A stretch of 64,000 nt of DNA, from contig NZ_AKKC02000002.1 in the NCBI RefSeq assembly GCF_000282095.2, positions 930,001 to 994,000 of the forward strand. The letters run 5' to 3'. Position 1 is the first letter of the stretch. The number at the start of each line of letters is the position of its first letter. This DNA comes from Rhizobium sp. CF080. GTDB lineage: Bacteria; Pseudomonadota; Alphaproteobacteria; Rhizobiales; Rhizobiaceae. The notes beneath the pieces were generated by a model. That model was not told the DNA's origin, searched no databases, and saw only the letters and a program-made list of their open reading frames with translations. The translations under genes were made by a program, and so were the position numbers. Positions 9,550 to 17,356 of this stretch are shown here, piece after piece.

Positions 9550-10401
9550 CTACAACCGTTGAAGCAGTTCGGTCTTCTTGGCCGCAAATTCATCGTCGGA
9601 AAGTATGCCTTTCGAATGCAGACCAGCAAGTCGCTCAATCTTGCTGAAGATGTCGTCGGGATCGAAACCTGCCGGCGCGGAGAGAACATTCGTATTCTGA
9701 GGCGCCACGGATTGGATAGCGGCCTGCTCGCTCTGGGCTGACGGCGTTTGCCGCTCTTCTTTTGGGGCCGGCGCGTTATCGACGGCAGATACGATCTCCA
9801 GTTCCGATACGCGCACGAGGCCATGCTGTGAGGTGAAGGTCAGCGACTGGTCGCCGCTCTGCTGCTGCGAAAAGCCGCCGATGTTATGGTCCCTTGTATC
9901 GTAAACCGTGATTTGCCCGTTTACATCAATGGCCAGGCGTCGGCTTGCCGGAAAGAAAGCATAGCGAAGATTGTTCTGCGCGCCGGTCGATGAGGGCTGG
10001 CCGAGCTGTTGCGGCCAAGAACTGCCATGCGAACTTGACTGGTAAAAGAAGCTGTTTCCATCTCCCTGGCTCTGGGATTGATACGGCCGATCCACTTTCG
10101 GGCCGGAGAGTTCACCAGACCGGATATAAGCGGCGATCTCCGAGCAAAGCATATCCACCCGGTGTTTCAGCCCATTGTTGAACATGTCACCGATCATGAT
10201 CATGCCACCACTTGACCATTGCCCCATGCCGCCAAGCTCGACATGGTTGAACTGTGCCTGGCTGGCATGCCCGGCGGTCAAGGCCATCGCAAGATGCTCG
10301 ACCACACCAGAGCTGAACCCGTGCCGCAGGGACAGGCCTTCGATAATATTCTGTTCCTGGGTATCTCTCATCACAGCTGCACTCGATTGGCCGGGCTTCA
10401 T
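9550..10401 (-). CDS. SHOCT-domain protein of unknown function
   Basis: A 283-residue protein with a C-terminal SHOCT domain (about residues 245-283: DDIFSKIERLAGLHSKGILS, then DDEFAAKKTELL), a short helical module that usually mediates oligomerisation. The N-terminal 100 residues include a glycine- and methionine-rich segment (GMGQWSSGGMIMIGDMFN), and the middle is rich in Q and S and probably flexible. There is no signal peptide and no strong membrane segment. An internal ATG at 10371 (MRDTQEQN) is an alternative start. It is divergent from the RibD-like gene. I cannot assign a pathway. Confidence 0.75.
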   Translation of the reverse strand: MKPGQSSAAVMRDTQEQNIIEGLSLRHGFSSGVVEHLAMALTAGHASQAQFNHVELGGMGQWSSGGMIMIGDMFNNGLKHRVDMLCSEIAAYIRSGELSGPKVDRPYQSQSQGDGNSFFYQSSSHGSSWPQQLGQPSSTGAQNNLRYAFFPASRRLAIDVNGQITVYDTRDHNIGGFSQQQSGDQSLTFTSQHGLVRVSELEIVSAVDNAPAPKEERQTPSAQSEQAAIQSVAPQNTNVLSAPAGFDPDDIFSKIERLAGLHSKGILSDDEFAAKKTELLQRL

Positions 10402-10624
10402 CTACTACATTTGCGCGGCTTTGGGGATACCCACGCAGATCGCATCGCGACTATCGGATACTGGCGGGGACATCGGCTTGATGCCTTCTCCAGCTAGACC
10501 ATTGACGGAATGTTGATCTGGTGAAATTTTCCGCTCGTATTACAGCTACAGGAGAGTGTTGCGGGCGAGGAACCTTTAAGAGATGCCGGCATTCTTTCTT
10601 TTCGGCCGGAAGACGAGGCGGAAT
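10402..10624. promoter_or_regulatory. Divergent promoter region between SHOCT and RibD-like genes
   Basis: This 223-nt gap must hold the promoters for the two divergent genes. I see no strong palindrome or consensus promoter. If the RibD-like gene used the upstream ATG at 10583 the gap would shrink to 181 nt. Confidence 0.35.
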
Positions 10625-11452
10625 ATGCGATCAGTAAGGATGACCGAAGAGCTGTGGCAGCATCTGCTTTCGCTTCGTGAGGGCTCCGTGCGCCCGGTTG
10701 CGCTTTCCACTGATGTCGATGCGTCCTGCCTGTCGCTCTACAGGCCCATCGCGATCCGCGGCGAGCCGATGGTTCTGGCCCAGGTCGGTCAGTCTCTGGA
10801 TGGCCGCGTCGCGACTCCGACCGGCGATGCCCAGGATGTGTCGGGATGTGACGGGATTGCTCATCTGCACCGGTGCCGGGCGCTGGTGGACGCGGTGGTC
10901 GTCGGCGTCGGGACGGTGGTTGCCGACAATCCTAGCCTTTCGGTGCGTGCCGTCAGCGGCAGAAGCCCGGTGCGCGTCGTGGTGGATTGCAACGGCCGCA
11001 TGCCGGAGCGTGCAAAGATGCTGCATGACGGAGGCGCACCCGTGCTTGTTCTGCAGGCCGACGACGTCCCGCTCCGCAGCAGCCGTCATGCGGTTATCCA
11101 GCTACCGCGCCAGGCGGATGGAGGGCTCGCGCCGCCCGATATTCTCGAAGCGCTGGCCGAACGCGGCCTAACCACCGTGCTCGTCGAAGGCGGAGCGAAT
11201 ACGATTTCCCGCTTCGTCGATGCGCAGCTGATCGACCGGCTGCATGTGTCGGTCGCGCCGATCATCATCGGCTCGGGTCCCGCTGGCATCCGGCTTTCGC
11301 CGATCGACCGGCTGTCGGAAGCACGCCGTCCGGAGGTTCAGGTCTACAATATCGGCACGGACATCGTGTTCGATTGTAATTTCCGCGCTGAAATGCGGCA
11401 TGGGACCGCTTCAGCGGATCGCGAGGATATCCTGATGGCCGACCTCGCATAG
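10625..11452 (+). CDS. RibD C-terminal-domain (DHFR-fold) reductase-like protein
   Basis: A 275-residue stand-alone reductase of the RibD_C family, which reduces pyrimidine or pterin intermediates with NADPH. The family signature is clear: VLAQVGQSLDGRVATPTG near the start of the domain, then DAVVVGVGTVVADNPSLSVR, VRVVVDCNGRMP, and the EGG motif VLVEGGANTISRFVDAQLID followed by APIIIGSGPAGI. There is no deaminase domain, so it is not a normal bifunctional RibD, and no other riboflavin gene is nearby. I chose the ATG at 10625 because GAGG lies 7 nt upstream; ATGs at 10583 and 10640 are alternatives. Its 3' end overlaps the convergent methyltransferase gene by 42 nt. Together with the PTPS-like, dehydrogenase, glycosyltransferase and methyltransferase genes it suggests a pterin- or deazaflavin-like product, which is inference. 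Confidence 0.8.
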   Translation: MRSVRMTEELWQHLLSLREGSVRPVALSTDVDASCLSLYRPIAIRGEPMVLAQVGQSLDGRVATPTGDAQDVSGCDGIAHLHRCRALVDAVVVGVGTVVADNPSLSVRAVSGRSPVRVVVDCNGRMPERAKMLHDGGAPVLVLQADDVPLRSSRHAVIQLPRQADGGLAPPDILEALAERGLTTVLVEGGANTISRFVDAQLIDRLHVSVAPIIIGSGPAGIRLSPIDRLSEARRPEVQVYNIGTDIVFDCNFRAEMRHGTASADREDILMADLA

Positions 11453-12196
11453 GCTGCCGTCCCGATCGACCATTTTCCGCCGGAAATCGGCCCAGTCCCG
11501 GATCTCGCTCTCGTCCAGCTGGCCGTATTCATAGACAGCACGGATCACGCCATCGAGGAACAGGAACTGCAGTTCGCGATCGTCGACGGTCATCACCCAG
11601 GGGCTTTCGGCTGTCATCACCGCATAACCGCTCTCCTCAAGGCAATCGGCCAGGATTTTCCAGGCCGCGGGGCCGAGGGAAGCCCCGAAACCCTTGTCGC
11701 TCAGCTGGTGTGCGTTGAAGTTCGCTTCGACCGCTTCATCCAGGGGATGCGGTTTCGACCAGCGCATCCGGCCGTCATAGTTCAGGGCCGCGTAGAGGCT
11801 GGCGCCTGTCTGTGAGACGTGGGCGACGAAGCGGCGAATGAATTGTTCCGAACAGAGGTCGAAGAGCGCGGAGGCGGTGACGAGATTGACATCAGCGAGC
11901 GGCAACGCTTCGGTCCCGTTGAGATCGCCCTGGATGAGTTCGACCACATCGCCATGCAGGCGATGCGCTTCGTTCAGGAGCCGCTGGTCGGAGTCGAAAA
12001 GCCGAAAATGAGCCGGCTTCCGAAGCCTGGGCGAGAGCGCTCGGAAGGTCGAGCCGGTGCCGCAGCCGATATCGAGGATTGCTGCGGGCGATGCGCTTTC
12101 GGCCGCTTCGAGCGCCGCCTTCAGAAGGTTCTCGTTTCGGGCGCGAACGTCCACGGGTTCGCGCAGCGCCAGCCAATGCTTGTCGAAGCCGCTCAT
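11411..12196 (-). CDS. Class I SAM-dependent methyltransferase
   Basis: A 261-residue Rossmann-fold methyltransferase. The SAM-binding glycine loop ILDIGCGTGSTFRAL is at about residues 41-55, followed by the acidic end of strand 2 (FRLFDSDQRLLNEA) and the post-I motif (LVTASALFDLCS). The substrate cannot be told from sequence. It is the last gene of the minus-strand operon dehydrogenase-PTPS-glycosyltransferase-methyltransferase, and its start overlaps the glycosyltransferase stop by 4 nt, so it most likely methylates the product of that operon. Confidence 0.85.
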   Translation of the reverse strand: MSGFDKHWLALREPVDVRARNENLLKAALEAAESASPAAILDIGCGTGSTFRALSPRLRKPAHFRLFDSDQRLLNEAHRLHGDVVELIQGDLNGTEALPLADVNLVTASALFDLCSEQFIRRFVAHVSQTGASLYAALNYDGRMRWSKPHPLDEAVEANFNAHQLSDKGFGASLGPAAWKILADCLEESGYAVMTAESPWVMTVDDRELQFLFLDGVIRAVYEYGQLDESEIRDWADFRRKMVDRDGSLCEVGHQDILAIR

Positions 12197-13236
12197 CGCG
12201 CCTCTTCCAGAAAGTTGGAGATGATAACGGCTGTGTCCCGCCAGGAAGGAAGCTTGGCGCCGGCGATCGCTGCGGCATCGGCCATGGAAACGCGGGTTTC
12301 GGGTTCCTCCAGCAGCCGTCGCAGAGCGGCGGCAAAAGCTTGCCGATCGTCTGGTGGCACAAGGAAGCCCGCGCTTTTCGGCACGATGTCCGGCACGGCC
12401 CCTGCCACGCAGCCGACGATCGGCAGGCCCTGGGCGAGCGCTTCGGCAAACACCATGCCGTAACCTTCATAGCGGCTCGCGAGCGCGAAGATGTCAGCCT
12501 TGGCGAATTCCGAGCGCGTGTCGTCGATCTGGCCGGTAAGTTCGATGCGGTCACCGAGCCCGGATTGGGCGATCTGGCGTTCGAGTTCTGCTGCGACGCC
12601 AGGATCGAGTGTCTTGCTGCCGACGATGCGGCAATTCCATCGCAGATCACGCAGCTTTTCGAGCGAAGCGATCAGAACGTCGTGCCCCTTGCGGCGGGTC
12701 AGTGTGCCGATGCTGAGGATCAAGGGCGGGTCGCCGCCACCGGCGGCCAGTGGTGCGGGGTCCATGCCCGGAATGGCAACCGTAATCCTTTCGGCGGGAA
12801 CAGCGTAATGGGCGGCGAGTTCGGCAGCGGTGGCATGTGACGTGACGATCACGCCGCGGGTCTGTGCCAATGCCGTCTTCTCCCGGGCGGCCGCTGCTGC
12901 CTGCTGGCCACTGTCGAGCCCCGTCTCCAGTGCCAGCGGATGATGCACGAGCGCCATGATCTTCAGGCGTTTTGCCTCGCGGCTCGCCCATTCGTCCATC
13001 ACGCCGAAGGCCAGGCCGTCGATCAGCACAAAGCTGTCATCTGCAAGTTCGGAAAGCCTTCGCCCGGCATCGTCGAGCTGTCTGGGGTTCGGATTTGGGA
13101 AACCTTCTCCGAGGGAAATAAGTTGGATATTCCAGCCGAGATCGCCAAGGGCCGAAGCGGCGCGCCGGTCGTAACCATAACCACCGGTGCGGGTTTCTAG
13201 GTCGCCAGGATAGGCAAAATACAGAAGGCGGTTCAC
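12193..13236 (-). CDS. Glycosyltransferase family 4 (GT-B fold)
   Basis: A 347-residue retaining glycosyltransferase of the GT4 type. The C-terminal donor-binding half shows LSIGTLTRRKGHDVLIASLE, then FALASRYEGYGMVFAEALAQ, which carries the paired glutamates of the EX7E motif, and GLPIVGCVAGAVPDIV. The N-terminal half begins with a strand-loop and a conserved GGYGYDRR. It is soluble with no membrane segment. It overlaps both its neighbours by 4 nt (PTPS-like upstream, methyltransferase downstream), so it should act on the same product rather than on cell-surface polysaccharide in general. The sugar donor is unknown. Confidence 0.87.
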   Translation of the reverse strand: MNRLLYFAYPGDLETRTGGYGYDRRAASALGDLGWNIQLISLGEGFPNPNPRQLDDAGRRLSELADDSFVLIDGLAFGVMDEWASREAKRLKIMALVHHPLALETGLDSGQQAAAAAREKTALAQTRGVIVTSHATAAELAAHYAVPAERITVAIPGMDPAPLAAGGGDPPLILSIGTLTRRKGHDVLIASLEKLRDLRWNCRIVGSKTLDPGVAAELERQIAQSGLGDRIELTGQIDDTRSEFAKADIFALASRYEGYGMVFAEALAQGLPIVGCVAGAVPDIVPKSAGFLVPPDDRQAFAAALRRLLEEPETRVSMADAAAIAGAKLPSWRDTAVIISNFLEEAR

Positions 13237-13631
13237 AGCTCGGCCTCGAACCAGCCGCGAGCGGTATGCGATTCATGCAGCATGACCCGCAGTTTGCGGA
13301 TGCGTGTGCCGCCCTCGCCGAGCCGACCATTCCTGATGGCCTCGGCGATACGGTCGAAGATGTGTTTGGCGAGGAATTCGGTGGTCGTCACCTTGCCGGC
13401 GAAAATCTCCAGCGTGTCGAGGTTCTGGTAGTTGAGCGGTGCCAGCACTTCCTTCAGAACGTCGGTCGCGAGCCCGATATCCACCGCAAGGCCGTTGTCG
13501 TCCAGATCGCTGGTGAAGAAGGCGGCGTCGACCACGAAGGTTGCCCCATGCATGCCCTGGGCGGGGCCGAAAACCGGGCGGGCCAGACTATGCGCGATCA
13601 TGATGTGATCACGGACTTCGACGGCGAACAT
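13233..13631 (-). CDS. 6-pyruvoyl-tetrahydropterin synthase/QueD-fold protein with lost catalytic residues
   Basis: A 132-residue protein of normal PTPS/QueD length whose pattern (IMIAHSL, GMHGATF, VDIGLATDVLKEVL, LNYQNLDT, TTTEFLAKHIFDRI, LRVMLHES) follows the family from end to end. The functional positions are changed. The catalytic cysteine four residues before the HGH motif is Ala24, HGH itself is HGA (one zinc ligand lost, Ala30), and the catalytic Asp-His of LDHxxLN is Asn67-Tyr68. His14, His28 and the pterin-binding glutamate in HES remain. Automatic annotation would call it 6-carboxytetrahydropterin synthase, but the classical reaction is unlikely. It is the second gene of the operon and overlaps the glycosyltransferase by 4 nt. 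Confidence 0.8.
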   Translation of the reverse strand: MFAVEVRDHIMIAHSLARPVFGPAQGMHGATFVVDAAFFTSDLDDNGLAVDIGLATDVLKEVLAPLNYQNLDTLEIFAGKVTTTEFLAKHIFDRIAEAIRNGRLGEGGTRIRKLRVMLHESHTARGWFEAEL

Positions 13632-13643
13632 GCGGGATTTCCT

Positions 13644-14645
13644 TCAGTACCTGATGCGATGACAGAGCGTGGCGGCCGAGCCGATAATCCCGGCATAATC
13701 GGCGGCGAGGGTTACAAACGGCGTTTCGCCCGAAATCAGGTGGTCGAGCCTGTCGTCGGCGAGAAGCTGAAGCGCCTTGCCCATGCGTCGCCTCGTATCC
13801 CAGCGGGCCCGCCGCCCGGGCGGCAGCGAGGCGACCTGCGAGCTCACGATGGAAAGGCGCTTGGCATGGAAAGCATGCCCAAGCGGGATCTCCACGTGCT
13901 TTTCGCCATACCAGCTTGCCTCGACGATCCGTGCTTCGAAACCGGCATGATCGAGCGCGGATACCAGAGCGTCGGCCGAAGCGGAAGCGTTGATCAGCCC
14001 GTCGCAGTCATGGGGCACATCATCGGCAAGCGAAAATCGGAGACTGAGAGCCTTGGCGGTTTCGGCACGCTCCGGCTCGACATCGGAAATCACCACTTCG
14101 GTGCCGATGATCCGCGAGGCGAGGTAGGCGACCAGAAGTCCGACGACGCCAGCGCCGAAAACGGCCACGCGGTCACCCGGCTGGATGCCTGCGTCCCAAG
14201 TGATATTGAGCGCGGTTTCCATATTGGCGGCCAGCACGGCGCGGTGTGGGGATAAGCCTTCCGGAAGGAGGTGGGTGGCGGAAACGGGCACGCGAAAACG
14301 GTCCTGATGGGGATGCAGGCAGAACACCGCTTTGCCGACGAGGCGTTCGGGCCCTTCTTCGACCACGCCCACGGCGGCATAGCCGTATTTCACCGGGAAG
14401 GGGAATTGGCCGGCCTGATGCGGGGCACGCATGCGCTCGTATTCGCTTTCCGGCACCTGCCCGGCAAAGACCAGTGATTCGGTGCCGCGGCTGATGCCGC
14501 TGTAAAGCGTACGGACGACAACCTCCCCTTCGCCCTCCGCCGGCAGCTTCTCGTGCCGAAGTGCGCAACGGCCAGTCCCCTCGATCCAGAGGGCTGTTCC
14601 GTCCTTCTGCGTCTCCGCATTCGGAGCTGTTTCACGCCTTGTCAC
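13644..14645 (-). CDS. Medium-chain dehydrogenase/reductase without zinc ligands (BchC-like)
   Basis: A 333-residue MDR-superfamily oxidoreductase. The nucleotide-binding fold is shown by VAVFGAGVVGLLVAYLAS, followed by an acidic residue at the end of the next strand (VVISDVEPERA), which suggests NAD rather than NADP. The N-terminal catalytic domain has GISRGTESLVFAG instead of the Cys-Gly-His zinc-ligand motif, as in the bacteriochlorophyllide dehydrogenase (BchC)-like branch, so it probably works without catalytic zinc. I prefer the GTG at 14645 because AAAGG is well placed; a GTG at 14654 would add three residues. It is the first gene of the four-gene operon, 12 nt before the PTPS-like gene. 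Confidence 0.82.
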   Translation of the reverse strand: MTRRETAPNAETQKDGTALWIEGTGRCALRHEKLPAEGEGEVVVRTLYSGISRGTESLVFAGQVPESEYERMRAPHQAGQFPFPVKYGYAAVGVVEEGPERLVGKAVFCLHPHQDRFRVPVSATHLLPEGLSPHRAVLAANMETALNITWDAGIQPGDRVAVFGAGVVGLLVAYLASRIIGTEVVISDVEPERAETAKALSLRFSLADDVPHDCDGLINASASADALVSALDHAGFEARIVEASWYGEKHVEIPLGHAFHAKRLSIVSSQVASLPPGRRARWDTRRRMGKALQLLADDRLDHLISGETPFVTLAADYAGIIGSAATLCHRIRY

Positions 14646-14825
14646 ACGTAACACCTTTCACGCCATAACAATCCAGACCTAGAGGCTTCAACGGTGACGG
14701 CAAGGGAGTTGTTCTGCGAGAGGGCGATATCGCTATCACGTTTATTTGACGCCGGTTTTGCGGATCCAGCCTTTGCTGCACATCGTACTGTTCTCCATGT
14801 AATGCCTGTGAGGAGAGCGTCATGA

Positions 14826-15659
14826 ATGTTTCACATCATGCATGGGATGAGCGAGGCACGGCCGATGGCTGACTGGCTGAATGCCGGGCCGCTGGATCGC
14901 CGGGCGGCGCGCAGAGCTCACCGCCTGCTCTCCCTGGATGCCTATGCGGTGACCATGACCGTTGCTGCTGCGCTCGTTGCGGCGATGCATTTCTTCGGCG
15001 ACCTGATCGGCATCGATACGGCCGCCGCCGGCTGTGCCTTCATCATCTATGCGGGGATCTCCGCCATCGCGCTCGGCAATCTGCGCATGCACGGGCACGC
15101 GCGTTTCGGCGCGGCCAATATCGTGACGACGATCCGGGCAGCACTTACGGCGGTCATGGGCGGCCTGGTGCTGGCGTCGCCGCAATTTGGCGCGGGTTTC
15201 GACCAGAGTGCCTCGTGGATGCTTGGCTTCGTGATTGCCTTCGCGCTGCTTCTCGATGGTTTCGACGGTTTTCTCGCCCGGCAGACCCACACCGTCTCGC
15301 AATTCGGCGCGCGTTTCGACATGGAAGTGGATGCACTGCTGATCCTTTTCCTGTCGCTCGCGGCCGTGCTGCTCGGCAAGGCCGGGCTCTGGGTCCTGCT
15401 GATCGGCCTGATGCGGTATGGCTATGTGGCGGCGCAGACGATCTTTCCGGCGCTGAAGGGCGAGCTGCCGCAGTCGATGCGTCGCAAGGCGATTTGCGTC
15501 GTGCAGGGCGTGGCGCTTTGTCTGATGCTGTTTCCGGTCATTACCTCGCCGTTTTCCACCCTGCTGGCGGCCGCGGCGCTCGCCTTGCTCACCTATTCCT
15601 TCGCCGTGGATGTGGTCTTCCTCGTGAACGCGAGCAGGAACCCTCATGTCGCGACCTGA
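14826..15659 (+). CDS. CDP-alcohol phosphatidyltransferase family membrane protein
   Basis: This enzyme transfers a phospho-alcohol group from a CDP-linked donor at the inner membrane, normally in phospholipid synthesis. The family signature is exact: DGFLAR, eight residues, G, three residues, D, three residues, D (DGFDGFLARQTHTVSQFG followed by ARFDMEVD), near residues 140-165. About six hydrophobic segments surround it. The acceptor is not one of the standard ones I can recognise. AGGAG (14811-14815) is best placed for an ATG at 14822 that opens only a 16-codon frame; the gene's own first ATG is 4 nt later, and a start at 14865 (MADWLNAG) is also possible. It overlaps the FkbM gene by 14 nt. 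Confidence 0.85.
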   Translation: MFHIMHGMSEARPMADWLNAGPLDRRAARRAHRLLSLDAYAVTMTVAAALVAAMHFFGDLIGIDTAAAGCAFIIYAGISAIALGNLRMHGHARFGAANIVTTIRAALTAVMGGLVLASPQFGAGFDQSASWMLGFVIAFALLLDGFDGFLARQTHTVSQFGARFDMEVDALLILFLSLAAVLLGKAGLWVLLIGLMRYGYVAAQTIFPALKGELPQSMRRKAICVVQGVALCLMLFPVITSPFSTLLAAAALALLTYSFAVDVVFLVNASRNPHVAT

Positions 15660-16395
15660 TTTTTCCGCCTTTCTGGGGCTGACGCGCTCGCTGCTGATCT
15701 ATTATGGCCAGCCATGGCGGCGCTTTTCCCTGAAGCGGTTTTATGCCGGCCTTATCCGCAAGGGGGATCTCGTCTTTGATATCGGGGCGCATGCCGGCAG
15801 CCGCAGCCGCACGCTTCTGTCCCTCGGCGCCAGGATCGTCGCTCTCGAGCCGCAGCCCGTGTTTGCGGACTTCATGGCGAAATCCTTTGCCGGCGAAGAA
15901 CTGACGCTGCTGCGCAAGGCGGTCGGCAAGGAGCCCGGCAGCGTCGATCTGCACATTTCCAGCCGCCATCCGACCGTGACGAGCATTTCCTCGTCGTGGA
16001 TTTCGAAAGTCGAGAAGACCTCTGGGTTCCGCAACGTCACCTGGGACCGGGTCGAGCGGGTGGAAATGACGACACTCGATGCGCTGATCGAAGAATACGG
16101 CCTGCCGGCCTTCTGCAAGATCGATGTGGAGGGCGCGGAGGCGGATATCATCGCCGGGCTGCACAACCGCATCCCGTTGATCGCCTTCGAATATATTCCG
16201 GCAACGATGGAAATCGCCGAAGAGGCGATCGGCCATTTGCGGAAACTCGGCCCCTATCGCTTCAACCGGGTCGAAGGCGAGCGGCATCGGTTCGTCCATG
16301 ACGAATGGATTGCCGCCGATGCCATGCTGGGCGAGATTGCCGGCCTTTCCGACCAGACGTCGTCCGGCGATATCTATGCCTGGGTGGAGGGCTGA
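15646..16395 (+). CDS. FkbM family methyltransferase
   Basis: A 249-residue SAM-dependent methyltransferase of the FkbM type, which often O-methylates sugars or lipid-linked headgroups. The SAM loop DLVFDIGAHAGSRSRTLL is followed by VALEPQPVFADFM and the late family motif AFCKIDVEGAEADIIAGL. The start lies inside the 3' end of the CDP-alcohol transferase gene, so the two are translationally coupled. The likely substrate is the polar lipid or glycan made with that enzyme, which is inference from order only. Confidence 0.87.
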   Translation: MSRPDFSAFLGLTRSLLIYYGQPWRRFSLKRFYAGLIRKGDLVFDIGAHAGSRSRTLLSLGARIVALEPQPVFADFMAKSFAGEELTLLRKAVGKEPGSVDLHISSRHPTVTSISSSWISKVEKTSGFRNVTWDRVERVEMTTLDALIEEYGLPAFCKIDVEGAEADIIAGLHNRIPLIAFEYIPATMEIAEEAIGHLRKLGPYRFNRVEGERHRFVHDEWIAADAMLGEIAGLSDQTSSGDIYAWVEG

Positions 16396-16399
16396 AAGA

Positions 16400-17326
16400 T
16401 CAGCGGTTCCGTCTGCTGAAAAGTGCCGCCAGGACGAACACCAGGCCGGGCGCGGCGCCCACAAGTGCTAGGATGCCGTAGAGAATGCTGGCGGCCACGC
16501 CGTCGGACGCGGTATAACCGAAGAGCGGCCAGAGCGCCGCCGCGGCCGCCTCTCTGGCGCCCCACCCCGCGATCGTGGCAGGGATCAGCATCATCAGCAG
16601 ACAGAGTGGAATGGCAGTGATTGTTGCAAGCGCCGGCAAGGGCGCGCCGACAGCCGCCGAGGCGAGCATGAACATGGCGATATAGCTTGCGACGATGACG
16701 ACGCTGAACAAGGACTGCACGATCCAGGCTCTATCCCGCAAAAAGACCTGCGCGAGGGCGGTCTTCAGCTTCCCAAGCTTCGGCTGGATGCGGCGCGGTG
16801 GGAAACAGAGCGCCAGCATAAACACGATGGCGAGGCTTGCGACGGCGAGCGCGAAGCCGGAGAGAAGATGGCGCAGGTCTTCCGGGATCGTCGCACCGCC
16901 CAGAAACGGCCAGAGCATGACGCCGACGGTGGCGACGAGAAAGAATACGCCCTGTCCGGCGATCCGCTCGAAGACTACGGCCTGAGCTGGCACTTTCCAG
17001 CCTCCTTCACCATGAGCGCGGTTGCGAACAGCGCGAACCGCATCGCCTGCCACTCCACCCGGCAGGAGCTGATTGAGCAGCGTTCCCAGATAATAGTCGC
17101 CGATCGCCTGACCCATACCCAGGTGCTGACCCAGCCGGGCCGCCGTAAACCGCCAACGGAGCGCCGAGAGCCCGATCTGCACCTGCACCAAGAGCAGCCC
17201 CGCAATCACATAGGCCGGGTTGGCCGAGGCGAGACCTGCGGCAATCCGCTGCGGATCGAAGCGCAGGATCACGGCAATGAGAAGTGCGAGGGCCGCAGAT
17301 AGGCTTATAAGTTTCAGAAAACGCAT
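16400..17326 (-). CDS. Flippase-like / lysylphosphatidylglycerol synthase transmembrane-domain protein (UPF0104)
   Basis: A 308-residue integral membrane protein with about eight hydrophobic segments and no soluble synthase domain. The pattern LQVQIGLSALRWRFTAARLG and the loop NQLLPGGVAGDAVRAVR match the UPF0104/flippase-like family, whose members are linked to transport or flipping of lipid-anchored molecules. I chose the ATG at 17326 (MRFLKLISLS) because it starts directly before the first membrane segment; a longer frame to 17416 would overlap the divergent sulfatase gene. Divergent start codons are only 30 nt apart, so the two share a promoter region. Confidence 0.82.
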   Translation of the reverse strand: MRFLKLISLSAALALLIAVILRFDPQRIAAGLASANPAYVIAGLLLVQVQIGLSALRWRFTAARLGQHLGMGQAIGDYYLGTLLNQLLPGGVAGDAVRAVRNRAHGEGGWKVPAQAVVFERIAGQGVFFLVATVGVMLWPFLGGATIPEDLRHLLSGFALAVASLAIVFMLALCFPPRRIQPKLGKLKTALAQVFLRDRAWIVQSLFSVVIVASYIAMFMLASAAVGAPLPALATITAIPLCLLMMLIPATIAGWGAREAAAAALWPLFGYTASDGVAASILYGILALVGAAPGLVFVLAALFSRRNR

Positions 17327-17356
17327 GAGCGCAGGGTTTTGCAGGAACAGCAGCGC

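Noticed and set aside
13800-13830. GC-rich runs that could look like a terminator
   Set aside because: They lie inside the dehydrogenase gene and have no T-run.
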